A stretch of DNA of 64,000 bases from JAKPAM01 sp047601745 (GCA_047601745.1 JASGIS010000001.1:4836001-4900000), one strand, 5' to 3'. Positions 9,417 to 18,362 are shown, counted from the stretch's first letter. Notes: generated by a model not told the origin, from the sequence alone. Numbers and translations are program-made.

Positions 9417-10625
9417 TCATCGCTTGACTTCGTACGGCAAGGCCTGCAATTCGACGTCGACGTCGCCGATCCGCACGCCGGCCTGCTCGACCGCGGCGAT
9501 CTGCGACTCGAACAGCACGTCGACGCCGCCGGCCGGATTCGGCGCGCTGATCACGACCTGGCCGCTGGGTTCGCCGCCCGAGCGCGGCACGACGTCCTGG
9601 CCCGGATCGGGCAGCGCGGCCGCCGCATCGACGGCCAGGTGGCCGACGAACATCCGCCGCTTGAGCTTGCCCAGGTACTGGCTGCGCGCGACGATCTCCT
9701 GGCCCGGATAACAACCCTTCTTGAAATTGACGCCGCCGATGGCTTCGAAGTTGACCATCTGCGGCACGAACAGCTCGACGCTGCCCGGGAACAGGCGCGG
9801 GACGCCCGAACGGACCTCGGTCCATCGCCACAGCGCTGTATCGCGCACAGGACCGGCCGCGCGCAGCGCGGCGAGTTCGGCCGGCGCTTCGGCGCGGGGG
9901 CCGTCGGCATCGGCCAGCGGCAGCCACAACATCACGCGGGCGACGCCGGCCGGCGCCGGCGGCAGCGCGATCGCGACCGGGCCGACGCCCTGATCGGCAT
10001 CCGCGCGGCGCGAGACCGCCATCGCCGGATCCGGGCGCGACAGGCCGACCGCGGCCAGCGCCGGATCGATCGACTCGCCGAGCAGGCCGACGGCCAGCCA
10101 GTCGGCCGACGCGTCGGTGATCTTGGCCTTGGTCCGCAGCACGTACATCGACAACCGTTTGCGCAGCGACTCGGCCTGCGTCCGCGCGACGGCCAGCGCG
10201 AAGCCGCCGGGCAGCGACCAGGCGAGCGCGGTCGTCAGCAGCCGGCCCTTGGGCGTGCAGTAGCCGGCCCAGCGGGCCTCTCCGGCCGGCATCGACAGCA
10301 CGTCGTTGGTCAACTGGTTCTGCAGGAAGCTGCCCGCTTCCGCGCCGGCGGCGATCAGCAGGCCGTAGTCGGGAAGCGGGCACAGGCCGTCGATCGCCGA
10401 CGGCTCGCCGGCCGGCGCCGGCGCCGGTGCCGAGGCGCGGAACTGCGGGCCTTGCGCGTCCGCGTGCAGCGTGCCGCCGAGCGCCTGCATCGAGGCGGCC
10501 AGCGCGCTCCAGCCGGGATGCGCGGGATCGAACGGAACGGGGGCGGCGGGCCCGGCCGACGGAGGCGCGACAGGCCCGGTCGAAGGACGCGCGGCGGGCG
10601 ACGGCGGAAGGGACGGGGTGTTCAT
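9417..10625 (-). CDS. ygfZ: folate-binding protein YgfZ
   Basis: A 402-residue tetrahydrofolate-binding protein of the YgfZ/GcvT-like family, involved in assembly or repair of certain iron-sulfur enzymes. The family signature KGCYPGQE is present with the key Cys at residue 305, and the N-terminal folate-domain segment FLQNQLTNDVLS is clear. The first 60 residues are Pro/Ala-rich and probably disordered. The ATG at 10625 is preferred because a TATAAT box lies six bases before it. Upstream in-frame residues would place the start beyond that promoter. The NRDE gene follows after 7 bp, and the gene is divergent from mltG. Confidence 0.9.
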   Translation of the reverse strand: MNTPSLPPSPAARPSTGPVAPPSAGPAAPVPFDPAHPGWSALAASMQALGGTLHADAQGPQFRASAPAPAPAGEPSAIDGLCPLPDYGLLIAAGAEAGSFLQNQLTNDVLSMPAGEARWAGYCTPKGRLLTTALAWSLPGGFALAVARTQAESLRKRLSMYVLRTKAKITDASADWLAVGLLGESIDPALAAVGLSRPDPAMAVSRRADADQGVGPVAIALPPAPAGVARVMLWLPLADADGPRAEAPAELAALRAAGPVRDTALWRWTEVRSGVPRLFPGSVELFVPQMVNFEAIGGVNFKKGCYPGQEIVARSQYLGKLKRRMFVGHLAVDAAAALPDPGQDVVPRSGGEPSGQVVISAPNPAGGVDVLFESQIAAVEQAGVRIGDVDVELQALPYEVKR

Positions 10626-10630
10626 CGGTC

Positions 10631-10637
10631 TATTATA
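10631..10637 (-). promoter_or_regulatory. back-to-back -10 boxes between ygfZ and mltG
   Basis: On the minus strand TATAAT (10632-10637) ends six bases before the ygfZ ATG, so the transcript would start at or next to the start codon (leaderless). The overlapping plus-strand reading TATTAT (10631-10636) can serve mltG, whose ATG is at 10673. No good -35 hexamer is visible on the minus strand. Confidence 0.55.
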
Positions 10638-10672
10638 GGAAGACAACAGGCCGTGGGATCGGATCCGGATCG

Positions 10673-11695
10673 ATGCAACGGGAATACACGACAATCAGGC
10701 GCGCGTTGATCGTCATCATCGCGCTCGGCATGCTGGCCGCCGGCGGCGTGGCCGCCTGGGGCTGGTACCGCTACGACGTCGCCGCTCTGGGCTTCGACGC
10801 GTATCCGGTCCGCATCCAGGTGGCCAAGGGCGCCGGCCCGCTGGCGATCGCAAACGAACTCAATCGCAAGGGCGCTTCGGTGCCGCCCCTGCTGGTCCGC
10901 TGGGTGCTGCGGCTGCGCGGCGGGATCGACGGCATGAAGTCGGGCATCTACCAGATCGACAAGCCCGAATCGCTGCGCGCCGTGCTCGACCGGCTCTACA
11001 GCGGACGGGTGACGCTCGAGGACATCCGCCTGGTCGAAGGCTGGACCCTGCGGCAGATCCGCGCGCAGATCGACCAGCACCCGGACCTCGCGCACGATAC
11101 GCGCGGCCTGAGCGAGCAGGCGCTGCGCGAGCGGATCGGCGCCAAGGAGCCGTCGCTCGAAGGGATGCTGTTTCCGAGCACGTATTACTTCTCGCCGGGC
11201 AGCAGCGACGTCGAGCTGTACAAACAGGCGTACCGGCAGATGCAGAAGACGCTCGACGAGGCCTGGTCGCAGCGCGCGCCCGACCTGCCGATCAAGACCC
11301 CGTACGAAGCGCTGGTGCTGGCGTCGATCGTCGAGAAGGAAACCGGACTGGAGGCCGACCGCGACAAGGTGGCGGCGGTCTTCGTCAACCGGCTGCGCAA
11401 GCGGATGATGCTGCAGAGCGATCCGACGACGATCTACGGACTCGGCGAGCAGTTCGACGGCAACCTGCGCAGGTCGCATCTGCAGGCCGACACGCCGTAC
11501 AACACCTATACCCGCACCGGACTGCCGCCCACGCCGATCTCCGCGCCGGGCCGGGCCTCGCTGATCGCGACGCTGCAGCCCGCACCGATCGGCGCGCTGT
11601 ACTTCGTCGCGCGCGGCGACGGCACCAGCGAGTTCTCCGACGACCTGCCCGCCCATAACCGGGCCGTCAGCCGCTATCAACTGAAGCGCCAATGA
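10673..11695 (+). CDS. mltG: endolytic transglycosylase MltG
   Basis: A 340-residue membrane-anchored murein lytic transglycosylase that cleaves nascent glycan strands and so helps set glycan chain length. Residues 9-30 form one transmembrane segment (RALIVIIALGMLAAGGVAAW). The periplasmic part holds a LysM-like region (about 45-130) and the YceG domain with SIVEKETG, where the catalytic glutamate is Glu221. The C-terminal TGLPPTPISAPG and YFVARGDGTSEFS segments are typical. The ATG at 10673 lets the hydrophobic anchor begin near the N-terminus, as in the family. tmk follows after 34 bp, the usual order in betaproteobacteria. Confidence 0.95.
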   Translation: MQREYTTIRRALIVIIALGMLAAGGVAAWGWYRYDVAALGFDAYPVRIQVAKGAGPLAIANELNRKGASVPPLLVRWVLRLRGGIDGMKSGIYQIDKPESLRAVLDRLYSGRVTLEDIRLVEGWTLRQIRAQIDQHPDLAHDTRGLSEQALRERIGAKEPSLEGMLFPSTYYFSPGSSDVELYKQAYRQMQKTLDEAWSQRAPDLPIKTPYEALVLASIVEKETGLEADRDKVAAVFVNRLRKRMMLQSDPTTIYGLGEQFDGNLRRSHLQADTPYNTYTRTGLPPTPISAPGRASLIATLQPAPIGALYFVARGDGTSEFSDDLPAHNRAVSRYQLKRQ

Positions 11696-11729
11696 ACGGG
11701 CCGCGACCGATGCGCGGCCGCCCGACGAC

Positions 11730-12371
11730 ATGACCCAGACCGACGATTCCCGCGCCGCGCCGGCGCGCTTCATCACGTTCGAAGGCATCGACGGCGCCGG
11801 CAAGAGTTCCGTCATCGAATGGTTCGCCGAGCGGCTGCGCGAGCAGGGGCTCGGCGTCGTCTCGACGCGCGAGCCTGGCGGCGTGCCGTTCGCCGAAACG
11901 CTGCGGCAGATGCTGCTGCACGAGGCGATCCGGCCCGAGACCGAGACGCTGCTGGCGTTCGCCGCCCGTGCCGAGCATCTGGCGCAGAAGATCGAACCGG
12001 CGCTGGCCGCCGGCCAATGGGTGCTGTGCGACCGTTTCACCGATTCGACGTTCGCGTACCAGGGCGCGGGGCGGGGCGTCGACTGGACGATGCTCGAATC
12101 GCTGGAGCGCTTCGTCCATCCGCACCGGCAGCCGGACCGCAGCTACCTGTTCGACCTGGCCCCGGAGGAAGCGGCCCGGCGGCGCGCCGCCGTTCGCGCG
12201 GCCGACCGCTTCGAAGCGCAGGACGTCGCGTTCTTCGGGCGCGTGCGCGACGGCTATCTGCGGCGCCAGCGGGCGGCCCCCGAACGGATCCGGCTGATCG
12301 ATGCCGGCGCCGACCCCGAAACCGTCCGACGACAACTCGCCGTCGACCTGCAATCGCTGGGGATCCGATGA
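11730..12371 (+). CDS. tmk: thymidylate kinase
   Basis: A 213-residue dTMP kinase, which forms dTDP from dTMP and ATP for DNA synthesis. The P-loop reads FEGIDGAGKSS near residues 17-27. The dTMP-binding DR-x motif lies in LCDRFTDSTFAYQG, and STREPGG is the substrate loop. Its length fits the family. The stop overlaps the holB start by four bases (ATGA), showing translational coupling. Cytoplasmic. Confidence 0.96.
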   Translation: MTQTDDSRAAPARFITFEGIDGAGKSSVIEWFAERLREQGLGVVSTREPGGVPFAETLRQMLLHEAIRPETETLLAFAARAEHLAQKIEPALAAGQWVLCDRFTDSTFAYQGAGRGVDWTMLESLERFVHPHRQPDRSYLFDLAPEEAARRRAAVRAADRFEAQDVAFFGRVRDGYLRRQRAAPERIRLIDAGADPETVRRQLAVDLQSLGIR

Positions 12372-13387
12372 GCGCCGCGACACCATTGCCGGATCTGCCG
12401 TGGCTCGACGCGCCGCTGGACGCGATCCTGAGCCGCCGCGACGCGCTGCCGCACGCCTTGCTGCTCGACGGCCCGCCGGGCGTCGGCAAGTCGGTGCTGG
12501 CCGCGCGCGCCGCCGCCGCGCTGCTGTGCGAGACCCCGACCGCCGAGGGGCGGGCCTGCGGTCGATGCCTGGCCTGCGGCTGGTTCGCGCAGGGCAATCA
12601 TCCGGATCTGCGCCGCGTCTCGCCGATCGACGACGAAGCGGCCGAGCGCGCGGGCGCCGGCGTCAAGGCCAGCAAGGACATCCGCATCCAGCAGATTCGC
12701 GAACTGGCCGGATTCATCGGCGTCGGCACGCACCGGGGCGGACGGCGGCTCGTGCTGCTGGATCCGGCCGATGCGCTGAACCTCGAATCCGCCAACGCGC
12801 TGCTCAAGACGCTGGAAGAACCGAGCCCGGCCACGCATTTCATCGTCGTCGCCCGCCGCCGGCAGACGCTGCCGGCGACGATCGTGTCGCGCTGCGTGCG
12901 GGTCGACGTCGCCGGCCCGTCGCCCGAGCAGGCGCTGGCCTGGCTGCAGCGCACCCGAGGCCTGAACGCCGAGGCGGCCGAACTGTGGCTGGCGGCCGCC
13001 GGCGGCTCGCCGCTGCGCGCTTGGTCGCTTGCCGACGACGAACAGGGGGCCGTCCATCGGACGACCCTGGAAGTGCTGGCGCGGCTGCCCGAGACTGGCG
13101 TGGCTGCCGGTGCCGACGTGCTGGCCCTGCGCCCCGCGCCCGAATGGGTCGAGGTCATGCAGGCCTGGGTGGCGGACCTGGGACGCTGCCGGCTCGGCGC
13201 GCCGCCTCGCCGCTTCGTCTCGCAGCGCGCCCGGCTCGACCGGCTGGCGCGGCTGGCCGATCCGGCGCGGCTGGCCCGCTTCGCCGGCTGGCTGGATCAG
13301 CAGGGCGCGGTCGCCAGTCATCCGCTGAACGCGCGGTTGTTCTGCGAACGCGTATTGATGCAGTACGAACGGATATTCGCGGGCTGA
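12368..13387 (+). CDS. holB: DNA polymerase III subunit delta'
   Basis: A 339-residue clamp-loader subunit. It shows the AAA+ fold with a P-loop-like LLDGPPGVGKSVLA, the zinc-binding cysteines in CGRCLACGWFAQGNHPD, and the SRC motif in PATIVSRCVRV, which supplies the arginine finger in clamp loaders. The segment ANALLKTLEEPSP is highly typical. The start ATG overlaps the tmk stop. It is followed by a PilZ gene after 25 bp. Confidence 0.95.
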   Translation: MSAATPLPDLPWLDAPLDAILSRRDALPHALLLDGPPGVGKSVLAARAAAALLCETPTAEGRACGRCLACGWFAQGNHPDLRRVSPIDDEAAERAGAGVKASKDIRIQQIRELAGFIGVGTHRGGRRLVLLDPADALNLESANALLKTLEEPSPATHFIVVARRRQTLPATIVSRCVRVDVAGPSPEQALAWLQRTRGLNAEAAELWLAAAGGSPLRAWSLADDEQGAVHRTTLEVLARLPETGVAAGADVLALRPAPEWVEVMQAWVADLGRCRLGAPPRRFVSQRARLDRLARLADPARLARFAGWLDQQGAVASHPLNARLFCERVLMQYERIFAG

Positions 13388-13412
13388 GGCCCGCCGACGC
13401 GAACAGGTTGCG

Positions 13413-13832
13413 ATGAGCACGAGCACGACGACGACCGCTTCCTCCACGCAAACGCTGCCGCTGACGCCCACCGCGGGCGCGGCGGCGGCGGCCGCGCCCC
13501 GTCCGACCGTCCTGTCCTTGTCGATCAAGGAAAAATCGGCGCTGGCGGCCGCGTACATGCCGTTCATCCGCGGCGGCGGCCTGTTCGTGCCGACGACCCG
13601 CCCGGCCCGGCTCGGGGACGACATCTACGCGCTGATCTCGCTGATCGACGACCCGACCAAGCTGCCGATCCCCGGCAAGGTCATCTGGATCACGCCGGCC
13701 GGCACGCCCGGACGCGCGCAGGGCATCGGCATCCAGTTCGCCGACAACGAAGCGGGAGAGGCCGCGCGGGCACGGATCGAAGGGCTGATCGGCGGCGTCT
13801 CCAAGGGCACGCGCGTCTCGCACACGATCTGA
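13413..13832 (+). CDS. PilZ domain protein
   Basis: A 139-residue protein with a single PilZ domain of the type IV pilus-assembly PilZ class. After a Thr/Ala-rich N-terminus of about 30 residues, the domain shows LSLSIKEKSALAAAYMPF, GGGLFVPT and GKVIWITPAG, ending in GIGIQF. The RxxxR c-di-GMP-binding motif of canonical PilZ proteins is not evident, as in pilus-assembly PilZ, which does not bind the nucleotide well. It sits between holB and tatD, the usual betaproteobacterial position. Its likely role is in type IV pilus assembly with PilF/PilB partners. Confidence 0.88.
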   Translation: MSTSTTTTASSTQTLPLTPTAGAAAAAAPRPTVLSLSIKEKSALAAAYMPFIRGGGLFVPTTRPARLGDDIYALISLIDDPTKLPIPGKVIWITPAGTPGRAQGIGIQFADNEAGEAARARIEGLIGGVSKGTRVSHTI

Positions 13833-13865
13833 AGCGCCGGTCGACGGGCGCCGCGCGGCGGGACT

Positions 13866-13871
13866 TAGAAT
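13866..13871 (+). promoter_or_regulatory. -10 box for a possible leaderless tatD transcript
   Basis: TAGAAT (five of six to consensus) ends six bases before the tatD ATG at 13878, and no Shine-Dalgarno sequence lies between. A weak TCGACG at 13841 may serve as the -35 with a long 19-bp spacer. Confidence 0.45.
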
Positions 13872-13877
13872 AGTCGG

Positions 13878-14648
13878 ATGTACATCGACTCCCACTGCCA
13901 CCTCGATTTCCCGGACCTGCGCGAACGCGTCGACGACATCCTGCAGCGGATGACGGACAACGGCGTCGATCGCGCGCTGTGCGTCGCCGTCAACCTGGCC
14001 GATTACCCGAACGTGCTGGCGCTGGCCGAGCGATACCCGCGGCTCGACGCCTCGGTCGGCGTGCATCCCGACTACCAGGACGTCGAGGAGCCGACCGTCG
14101 ACGGCCTGTGCCGGCAGGCGCTGCATCCGAAGGTCGTGGCGATCGGCGAGACCGGGCTCGACTATTACCGCCTCGAAGGCGATCTCGAATGGCAGCGCGA
14201 GCGCTTTCGCGTGCACATCCGCGCCGCGCGGCGCGCGGGCCTGCCGTTGATCATCCACACACGGGCCGCGGCCGCCGATACGCTGGCGATCATGCGCGAG
14301 GAGGGCGCCGACCAGGCCGGCGGCGTCATGCACTGCTTCACCGAGGATTGGCCGACCGCGCGCGCGGCGCTGGACCTCGGCTTTTACATCTCGTTCTCGG
14401 GCATCGTCACGTTCAAGAACGCCGCCGACCTGCGCGAGGTCGCGGCCCGGGTGCCCGACGACCGCCTGCTGATCGAAACCGACTCGCCGTACCTGGCGCC
14501 GGTTCCGTTCCGCGGCAAGACCAACGAACCGACCTACGTACGGCACGTCGCCGAGTGCCTGGCGCAGGTCCGCCAGACGACGCCGGAATCGATCGGACAT
14601 TCGACGTCGGAAAATTTCTTCAAATTATTCAAAAAGATAAGCCACTGA
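13878..14648 (+). CDS. tatD: TatD family metal-dependent hydrolase
   Basis: A 256-residue TIM-barrel metal-dependent deoxyribonuclease/hydrolase, the normal TatD length. Metal ligands are visible: the N-terminal DSHCHLDF (HxH), the Glu of GETGLDYYR, the His of LIIHTRAA, HCFT, and the Asp of ETDSPYLAP. Family members act in DNA repair or degradation. A -10-like TAGAAT lies directly upstream, so it may have its own leaderless transcript in addition to read-through from holB-pilZ. The ankyrin gene begins four bases after its stop. Confidence 0.93.
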   Translation: MYIDSHCHLDFPDLRERVDDILQRMTDNGVDRALCVAVNLADYPNVLALAERYPRLDASVGVHPDYQDVEEPTVDGLCRQALHPKVVAIGETGLDYYRLEGDLEWQRERFRVHIRAARRAGLPLIIHTRAAAADTLAIMREEGADQAGGVMHCFTEDWPTARAALDLGFYISFSGIVTFKNAADLREVAARVPDDRLLIETDSPYLAPVPFRGKTNEPTYVRHVAECLAQVRQTTPESIGHSTSENFFKLFKKISH

Positions 14649-14652
14649 TTTG

Positions 14653-15447
14653 ATGTCTCTCATCAAAACATTTCGTCGCACGCGGCAAGCCGTCACGCGA
14701 CTGGCCGGCGCGCGACGGCGTCCTGCGGCCGGTCGCGGCGGACGTTCGGCCGGCAGGGCGCTGGCGGCCGGCACCCTCGCGGCGGCCGCGATGCCGGCGA
14801 TCGTCGCGCCGGCGATGGCGGCCGACGCCGCCACCGCGCTGGTCCTGGCGGCCCGCGCCAACCAGACGTCGGCGGTGCGCAACGCGCTGCGCGCCGGTGT
14901 CGACCCGAACAGCACCAGCAGCGAATACGGCCCGGCGATCGTCGCGGCCGCGTTCAATCAGGCGTGGGACACGCTCGGCCTGCTGGCCAAGGCCCGCGGC
15001 ATCGACCTGAACCGCCCGAACGAACGCGACGAGACCGCGCTCATGCTGGCCGCGCTGCACGGCCAGCTCGACGCCGTCCGGCAGCTCGTCGACGCGGGCG
15101 CCGACGTCAATCGCACCGGCTGGACGCCGCTGCACTACGCGGTGGTCAGCGGTAACGCCGACGTCGTCCGCTACCTGCTCGAACAGAGCGCGTACATCGA
15201 TGCGCAATCGCCGAACGCCACGACGCCGCTGATGATGGCCGCGCGCCAGAAGCTGCCGTCGATCGCCGAGCTGCTGGTCGAGGAGGGCGCCGATCCGACG
15301 CCGCGCAACCAGTCCGGCCTGAGCGCCGCCGACTACTTCGAACGCAACGGCGACACCGACCGCGCGAAATGGCTTCGCGACCGGGCCCGCGCGTTCGAAG
15401 AGCGCTACGGCACCGAGGCCGCGCCGAAGTTCACCAGCCCGCGCTGA
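14653..15447 (+). CDS. secreted ankyrin-repeat protein
   Basis: A 264-residue protein with a basic N-terminus and an Ala-rich hydrophobic stretch ending in APAMAADA (cleavage likely near residue 56), so export to the periplasm is inferred. The rest holds about four ankyrin repeats: ATALVLAARANQTSAVRNAL, DETALMLAALHGQLDAVRQL, GWTPLHYAVVSGNADVVRYL and TTPLMMAARQKLPSIAELL. It probably mediates protein contacts; no enzymatic domain is seen. An ankyrin gene after tatD is common in Burkholderiales. The start is the ATG after an in-frame TTG, with a poor ribosome site. Confidence 0.85.
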   Translation: MSLIKTFRRTRQAVTRLAGARRRPAAGRGGRSAGRALAAGTLAAAAMPAIVAPAMAADAATALVLAARANQTSAVRNALRAGVDPNSTSSEYGPAIVAAAFNQAWDTLGLLAKARGIDLNRPNERDETALMLAALHGQLDAVRQLVDAGADVNRTGWTPLHYAVVSGNADVVRYLLEQSAYIDAQSPNATTPLMMAARQKLPSIAELLVEEGADPTPRNQSGLSAADYFERNGDTDRAKWLRDRARAFEERYGTEAAPKFTSPR

Positions 15448-15454
15448 CTGCGCT

Positions 15455-16285
15455 TCAGGAGCGCGGGTCGCCCGAGACCAGCATCACCAGCCTGAGCCCC
15501 GCCGGCTCGCCGATGTCGGCGCTGATCTGGTCGAAGCTCACGAGCCCCCATCGCGGGTGGCGGAAGCGCCGCCGGCCGCCTTCTCGCCGCAGCACCTGCT
15601 GCGCGGCCCAGGCGTCGGCGAACGCCGGGCTGACCGACGCCAGCTCGTCGACCAGCGCCGCCATCCGCGGATCACCGAGCCGCCGCCCGAAGTCGATCCG
15701 GAATTCGGCGACCACGCGGCGCGCCCGCTCCGCCCAGTCGTCGACCAGCGTGCACGCCAGCGGCGACGCGAACATGAATCGCAGCAGATTCGGCCGCGCC
15801 GTTCCGGCGGCGGACGAGGCCTCGTCGAGCCAGCCGGCGAACAACTGCGCGGCGGGCGCGTTCCACGCCAGCAGGTTCCACCACGGATCGAGGACATAGG
15901 CGGGACAGCCGATCTGCGCGACCGCCGCCCGCAGGCTCTCCGGCATCGAACCATCTTCGGTCCCGTCATCCCGTCCGTACGGATCGGCCTTGCCGGCCAG
16001 CGAGAACAGGTAGCCGCGTTCGGCGCGGGACAGGCGAAGGCTGTCGGCCAGGCGCGACAGCGCCGCCGGCGACGCGGCGACGTCGCGCCCTTGTTCGATC
16101 CACGCGTACCAGGTCGTGCTGACGCCGGCCCGTTGCGCGACCTCTTCGCGGCGCAGGCCCGGCGTGCGGCGGCGGCCGCCCGGACCCTGTACCGCGAAGC
16201 CGAACTGCGCCGGATCCAGGCCGGCGCGATGGGCGCGCAGGAAGCGGCCCAGTTCGCGCCGCCGGCCTTCGATCGAATCGGACAT
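15455..16285 (-). CDS. XRE-family regulator with MmyB-like ligand domain
   Basis: A 276-residue transcription regulator. The N-terminal helix-turn-helix (about residues 30-95) shows LRREEVAQRAGVSTTWYAWIEQGRD, shortened here as REEVAQRAGVSTTWYAWIEQ. The C-terminal part (about 110-270) has the MmyB-like ligand-binding signature LDPWWNLLAWN, NLLRFMFASP and RHPRWGLVSFDQ. Such regulators often control a divergent gene. Here a methyltransferase starts 118 bp away on the other strand. The shared intergenic region contains an AT-rich stretch (16310-16330) suitable for promoters. The ligand is unknown. Confidence 0.88.
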   Translation of the reverse strand: MSDSIEGRRRELGRFLRAHRAGLDPAQFGFAVQGPGGRRRTPGLRREEVAQRAGVSTTWYAWIEQGRDVAASPAALSRLADSLRLSRAERGYLFSLAGKADPYGRDDGTEDGSMPESLRAAVAQIGCPAYVLDPWWNLLAWNAPAAQLFAGWLDEASSAAGTARPNLLRFMFASPLACTLVDDWAERARRVVAEFRIDFGRRLGDPRMAALVDELASVSPAFADAWAAQQVLRREGGRRRFRHPRWGLVSFDQISADIGEPAGLRLVMLVSGDPRS

Positions 16286-16402
16286 GGCGTGGCGGGCGGA
16301 GCAGGGGGGTGGAAAACATACCAGTATAAGGATCGGACTTCCCGCGTGCGGACGGGCGCCCTAGTCTGGCGGCTCTCGCAACCATCGAGCAGGAGTTTTC
16401 CG

Positions 16403-17260
16403 ATGTCCCCGTCACCGATCCCGCGCAGCGACGCCGAACCGACGCGCGGCGATGCCCATCCTCCGGCGGCCGGCGCCGATACGCGCATCGACGCCCAGGC
16501 CGGCCACCACCGCCTGGTCGACCAGCAGTTCGGCCCGCGCGCCGCCGCGTACGTGGCCAGCGCCGTTCACGCCCAGGGCGAGGATCTGACCGAACTGGCG
16601 GCGCTGGCCCGCTCGCGTCCCGGCAGCCGGATCCTGGACCTGGGCTGCGGCGGCGGACACGTGGCGTACCACGTCGCCGAGCACGCCGGCGAGGTCGTCG
16701 CCTACGACTTGTCGCCGTCGATGCTGGCCGCCGTCGAGAACGAAGCCCGGCGCCGCGGACTGGCCAACGTTCGCATCGAGCAGGGCAGTTGCGAACGGCT
16801 GCCGTTCGACGCGCAGGCGTTCGATCTCGTGTTGTGCCGGTTCTCCGCGCACCACTGGCAGGACCTGAAGGCGGGCCTGCGCGAAGCCCGGCGGGTGCTG
16901 CGCCCGGACGGGCAGGCCGTGTTCATCGACATCGTCGCGCCCGAATCGGCGATCGCCGACAGTTGGCTGCAGACCTTCGAACTGCTGCGCGACCCGTCGC
17001 ACGGCCGCGACTACCGCGTCAGCGAGTGGCAGGCGACCGCGCGGGAATGCGGCTTCGAGCCCGGGACGCCGACGTTCAGACGCCTGCGGATGGCGTTCGC
17101 GAGCTGGGTCGAACGCATGTGGACGCCGGCCGAACACGTCGCGGCGATCAGGGCGCTGCAACGCCTGGCGCCGGCGGCCGTCCGCGAGCATTTCGGGATC
17201 GAGGACGACGGATCGTTCACGATCGACTCGATGAGCCTGCCGATGCGCCGAGCCGCGTGA
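16403..17260 (+). CDS. class I SAM-dependent methyltransferase
   Basis: A 285-residue UbiE/Methyltransf_11-type enzyme. Motif I is ILDLGCGGGHVAYHVAEHAG, the acidic end of strand 2 is VVAYDLSPSM, and the later motif LREARRVLRPDGQAVFIDIV is typical. The start ATG has a GAGCAGGAG ribosome site upstream. The first 35 residues are Pro/Ala-rich and not conserved. It is divergent from the XRE-MmyB regulator, its likely controller. The methyl acceptor cannot be read from sequence. Confidence 0.88.
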   Translation: MSPSPIPRSDAEPTRGDAHPPAAGADTRIDAQAGHHRLVDQQFGPRAAAYVASAVHAQGEDLTELAALARSRPGSRILDLGCGGGHVAYHVAEHAGEVVAYDLSPSMLAAVENEARRRGLANVRIEQGSCERLPFDAQAFDLVLCRFSAHHWQDLKAGLREARRVLRPDGQAVFIDIVAPESAIADSWLQTFELLRDPSHGRDYRVSEWQATARECGFEPGTPTFRRLRMAFASWVERMWTPAEHVAAIRALQRLAPAAVREHFGIEDDGSFTIDSMSLPMRRAA

Positions 17261-17320
17261 CGGCCGGCGGATGACCGACGCGACCCGCGGCGAGGATCGG
17301 CTGCCGGCGGCGCCGCGCCG

Positions 17321-17362
17321 GGCGCGATCAGCCCGTAGCGATTGGCCCGGCGCGATCAGCCC
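17321..17362. repeat. 14-bp direct repeat at the ZIP gene 3' end
   Basis: GGCGCGATCAGCCC occurs at 17321-17334 and 17349-17362. The right copy contains the stop codon of the minus-strand ZIP gene. It resembles the duplication found at the end of the NRDE gene. Confidence 0.6.
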
Positions 17363-18291
17363 AGCGCGGTGTCCAGCACCATCATCAGCACGAAGCCGAT
17401 CAGCAGACCCGAGGTCGCATAGCGTTCGTGGCCTCGCCGGTGCGATTCCGGGATCACCTCGTGGCTGACGACGAACAGCATCGCGCCGGCGGCGAACGCC
17501 AGCCCCCACGGCAGCAGCGGAACGCTCAGGTCGATCGCCGCCGCGCCGACCAGCGCCGCGACGGGTTCGACCAGGCCCGAAGCCGCGCCGACGGCCGCCG
17601 CCTGCCAGCGCGACACGCCGGCCGCGTGCAGCGCCAGCGCGACGACCAGGCCCTCGGGCACGTCCTGGATCGCGATGCCGGTCGACAAGGCCGCCGCGCG
17701 CGCCATGTCCGTCCCGGCCGTCGCCACGCCGATCGCCAGTCCCTCGGGCACGTTGTGCAGAACGATCGCGAAGACGAACAGCCACAGCCGCCGCGCGCGC
17801 TCCCGATCGATGTGCGTATGCTCGACCAGGAAATGCTCGTGCGGCAGAAAGTGCTCCATCGCCATCAGCAGGCCGGCGCCCAGCAGCAGGCCCAGCCCGA
17901 CGACGATCGAGCTGCCCCAGCGGCCGAAACCGAGCTGCTCGGTCGCCTCGAGCGCGGGCAGCAGCAACGAAAAACACGATGCGGCCAGCATCACGCCGGC
18001 ACCGAAGCCCAGCATCATGTCGTAGACGCGCTGGCCGGGCGCCCGCGTCAGCAGCATCGGCAGCACGCCCAGCGCCGTGGCCAGCGCCGCCACCGAACCG
18101 AATGCCGCGGCCGCCTTCAGGTTCGGCAGCGCGTTCAGCGTCTGCCATGCCGACCCGATCGTCACGCTGAGCCCGGTGAAGACCACCGCCAGGCCGACGA
18201 GCAGCGGCAACGCAGCACGCCACCGACCGCGAGCCGGATGCAGCGGCTCGTCCGGGTCGGGATGCATCTTGATCGGTGACGGAGAGGACAT
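17356..18291 (-). CDS. ZIP family divalent metal transporter
   Basis: A 311-residue inner-membrane metal transporter, probably for zinc or iron. Eight hydrophobic segments can be drawn. The metal-binding transmembrane motifs are present: LHNVPEGLAIG (segment 4) and IQDVPEGLVVAL (segment 5), where the first His of the second motif is replaced by Gln-Asp, as in some GufA-like ZIPs. A His-rich cytoplasmic loop (MEHFLPHEHFLVEHTHID) lies between segments 3 and 4. The first 25 residues are hydrophilic. The upstream region carries AT-rich inverted repeats that could be a metal-responsive operator. Confidence 0.9.
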   Translation of the reverse strand: MSSPSPIKMHPDPDEPLHPARGRWRAALPLLVGLAVVFTGLSVTIGSAWQTLNALPNLKAAAAFGSVAALATALGVLPMLLTRAPGQRVYDMMLGFGAGVMLAASCFSLLLPALEATEQLGFGRWGSSIVVGLGLLLGAGLLMAMEHFLPHEHFLVEHTHIDRERARRLWLFVFAIVLHNVPEGLAIGVATAGTDMARAAALSTGIAIQDVPEGLVVALALHAAGVSRWQAAAVGAASGLVEPVAALVGAAAIDLSVPLLPWGLAFAAGAMLFVVSHEVIPESHRRGHERYATSGLLIGFVLMMVLDTALG

Positions 18292-18344
18292 CGGGAATGA
18301 GACTCCAGGCGGCAGACGTACAGCAGTTTAAACAGTAATCATTC

Positions 18345-18362
18345 GCATTGACAATGCTCAAT
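18345..18362 (-). promoter_or_regulatory. palindromic element upstream of the ZIP gene
   Basis: GCATT-GAC-AATGC (18345-18357) is an inverted repeat that overlaps a second one, ATTGA-CAATGC-TCAAT (18347-18362). On the minus strand TTGTCA within it could be a -35, with a TTAAAC-like -10 seventeen bases on. The AT-rich setting in GC-rich DNA suggests a promoter/operator. A Fur- or Zur-type site is possible but not matched closely. Confidence 0.4.
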
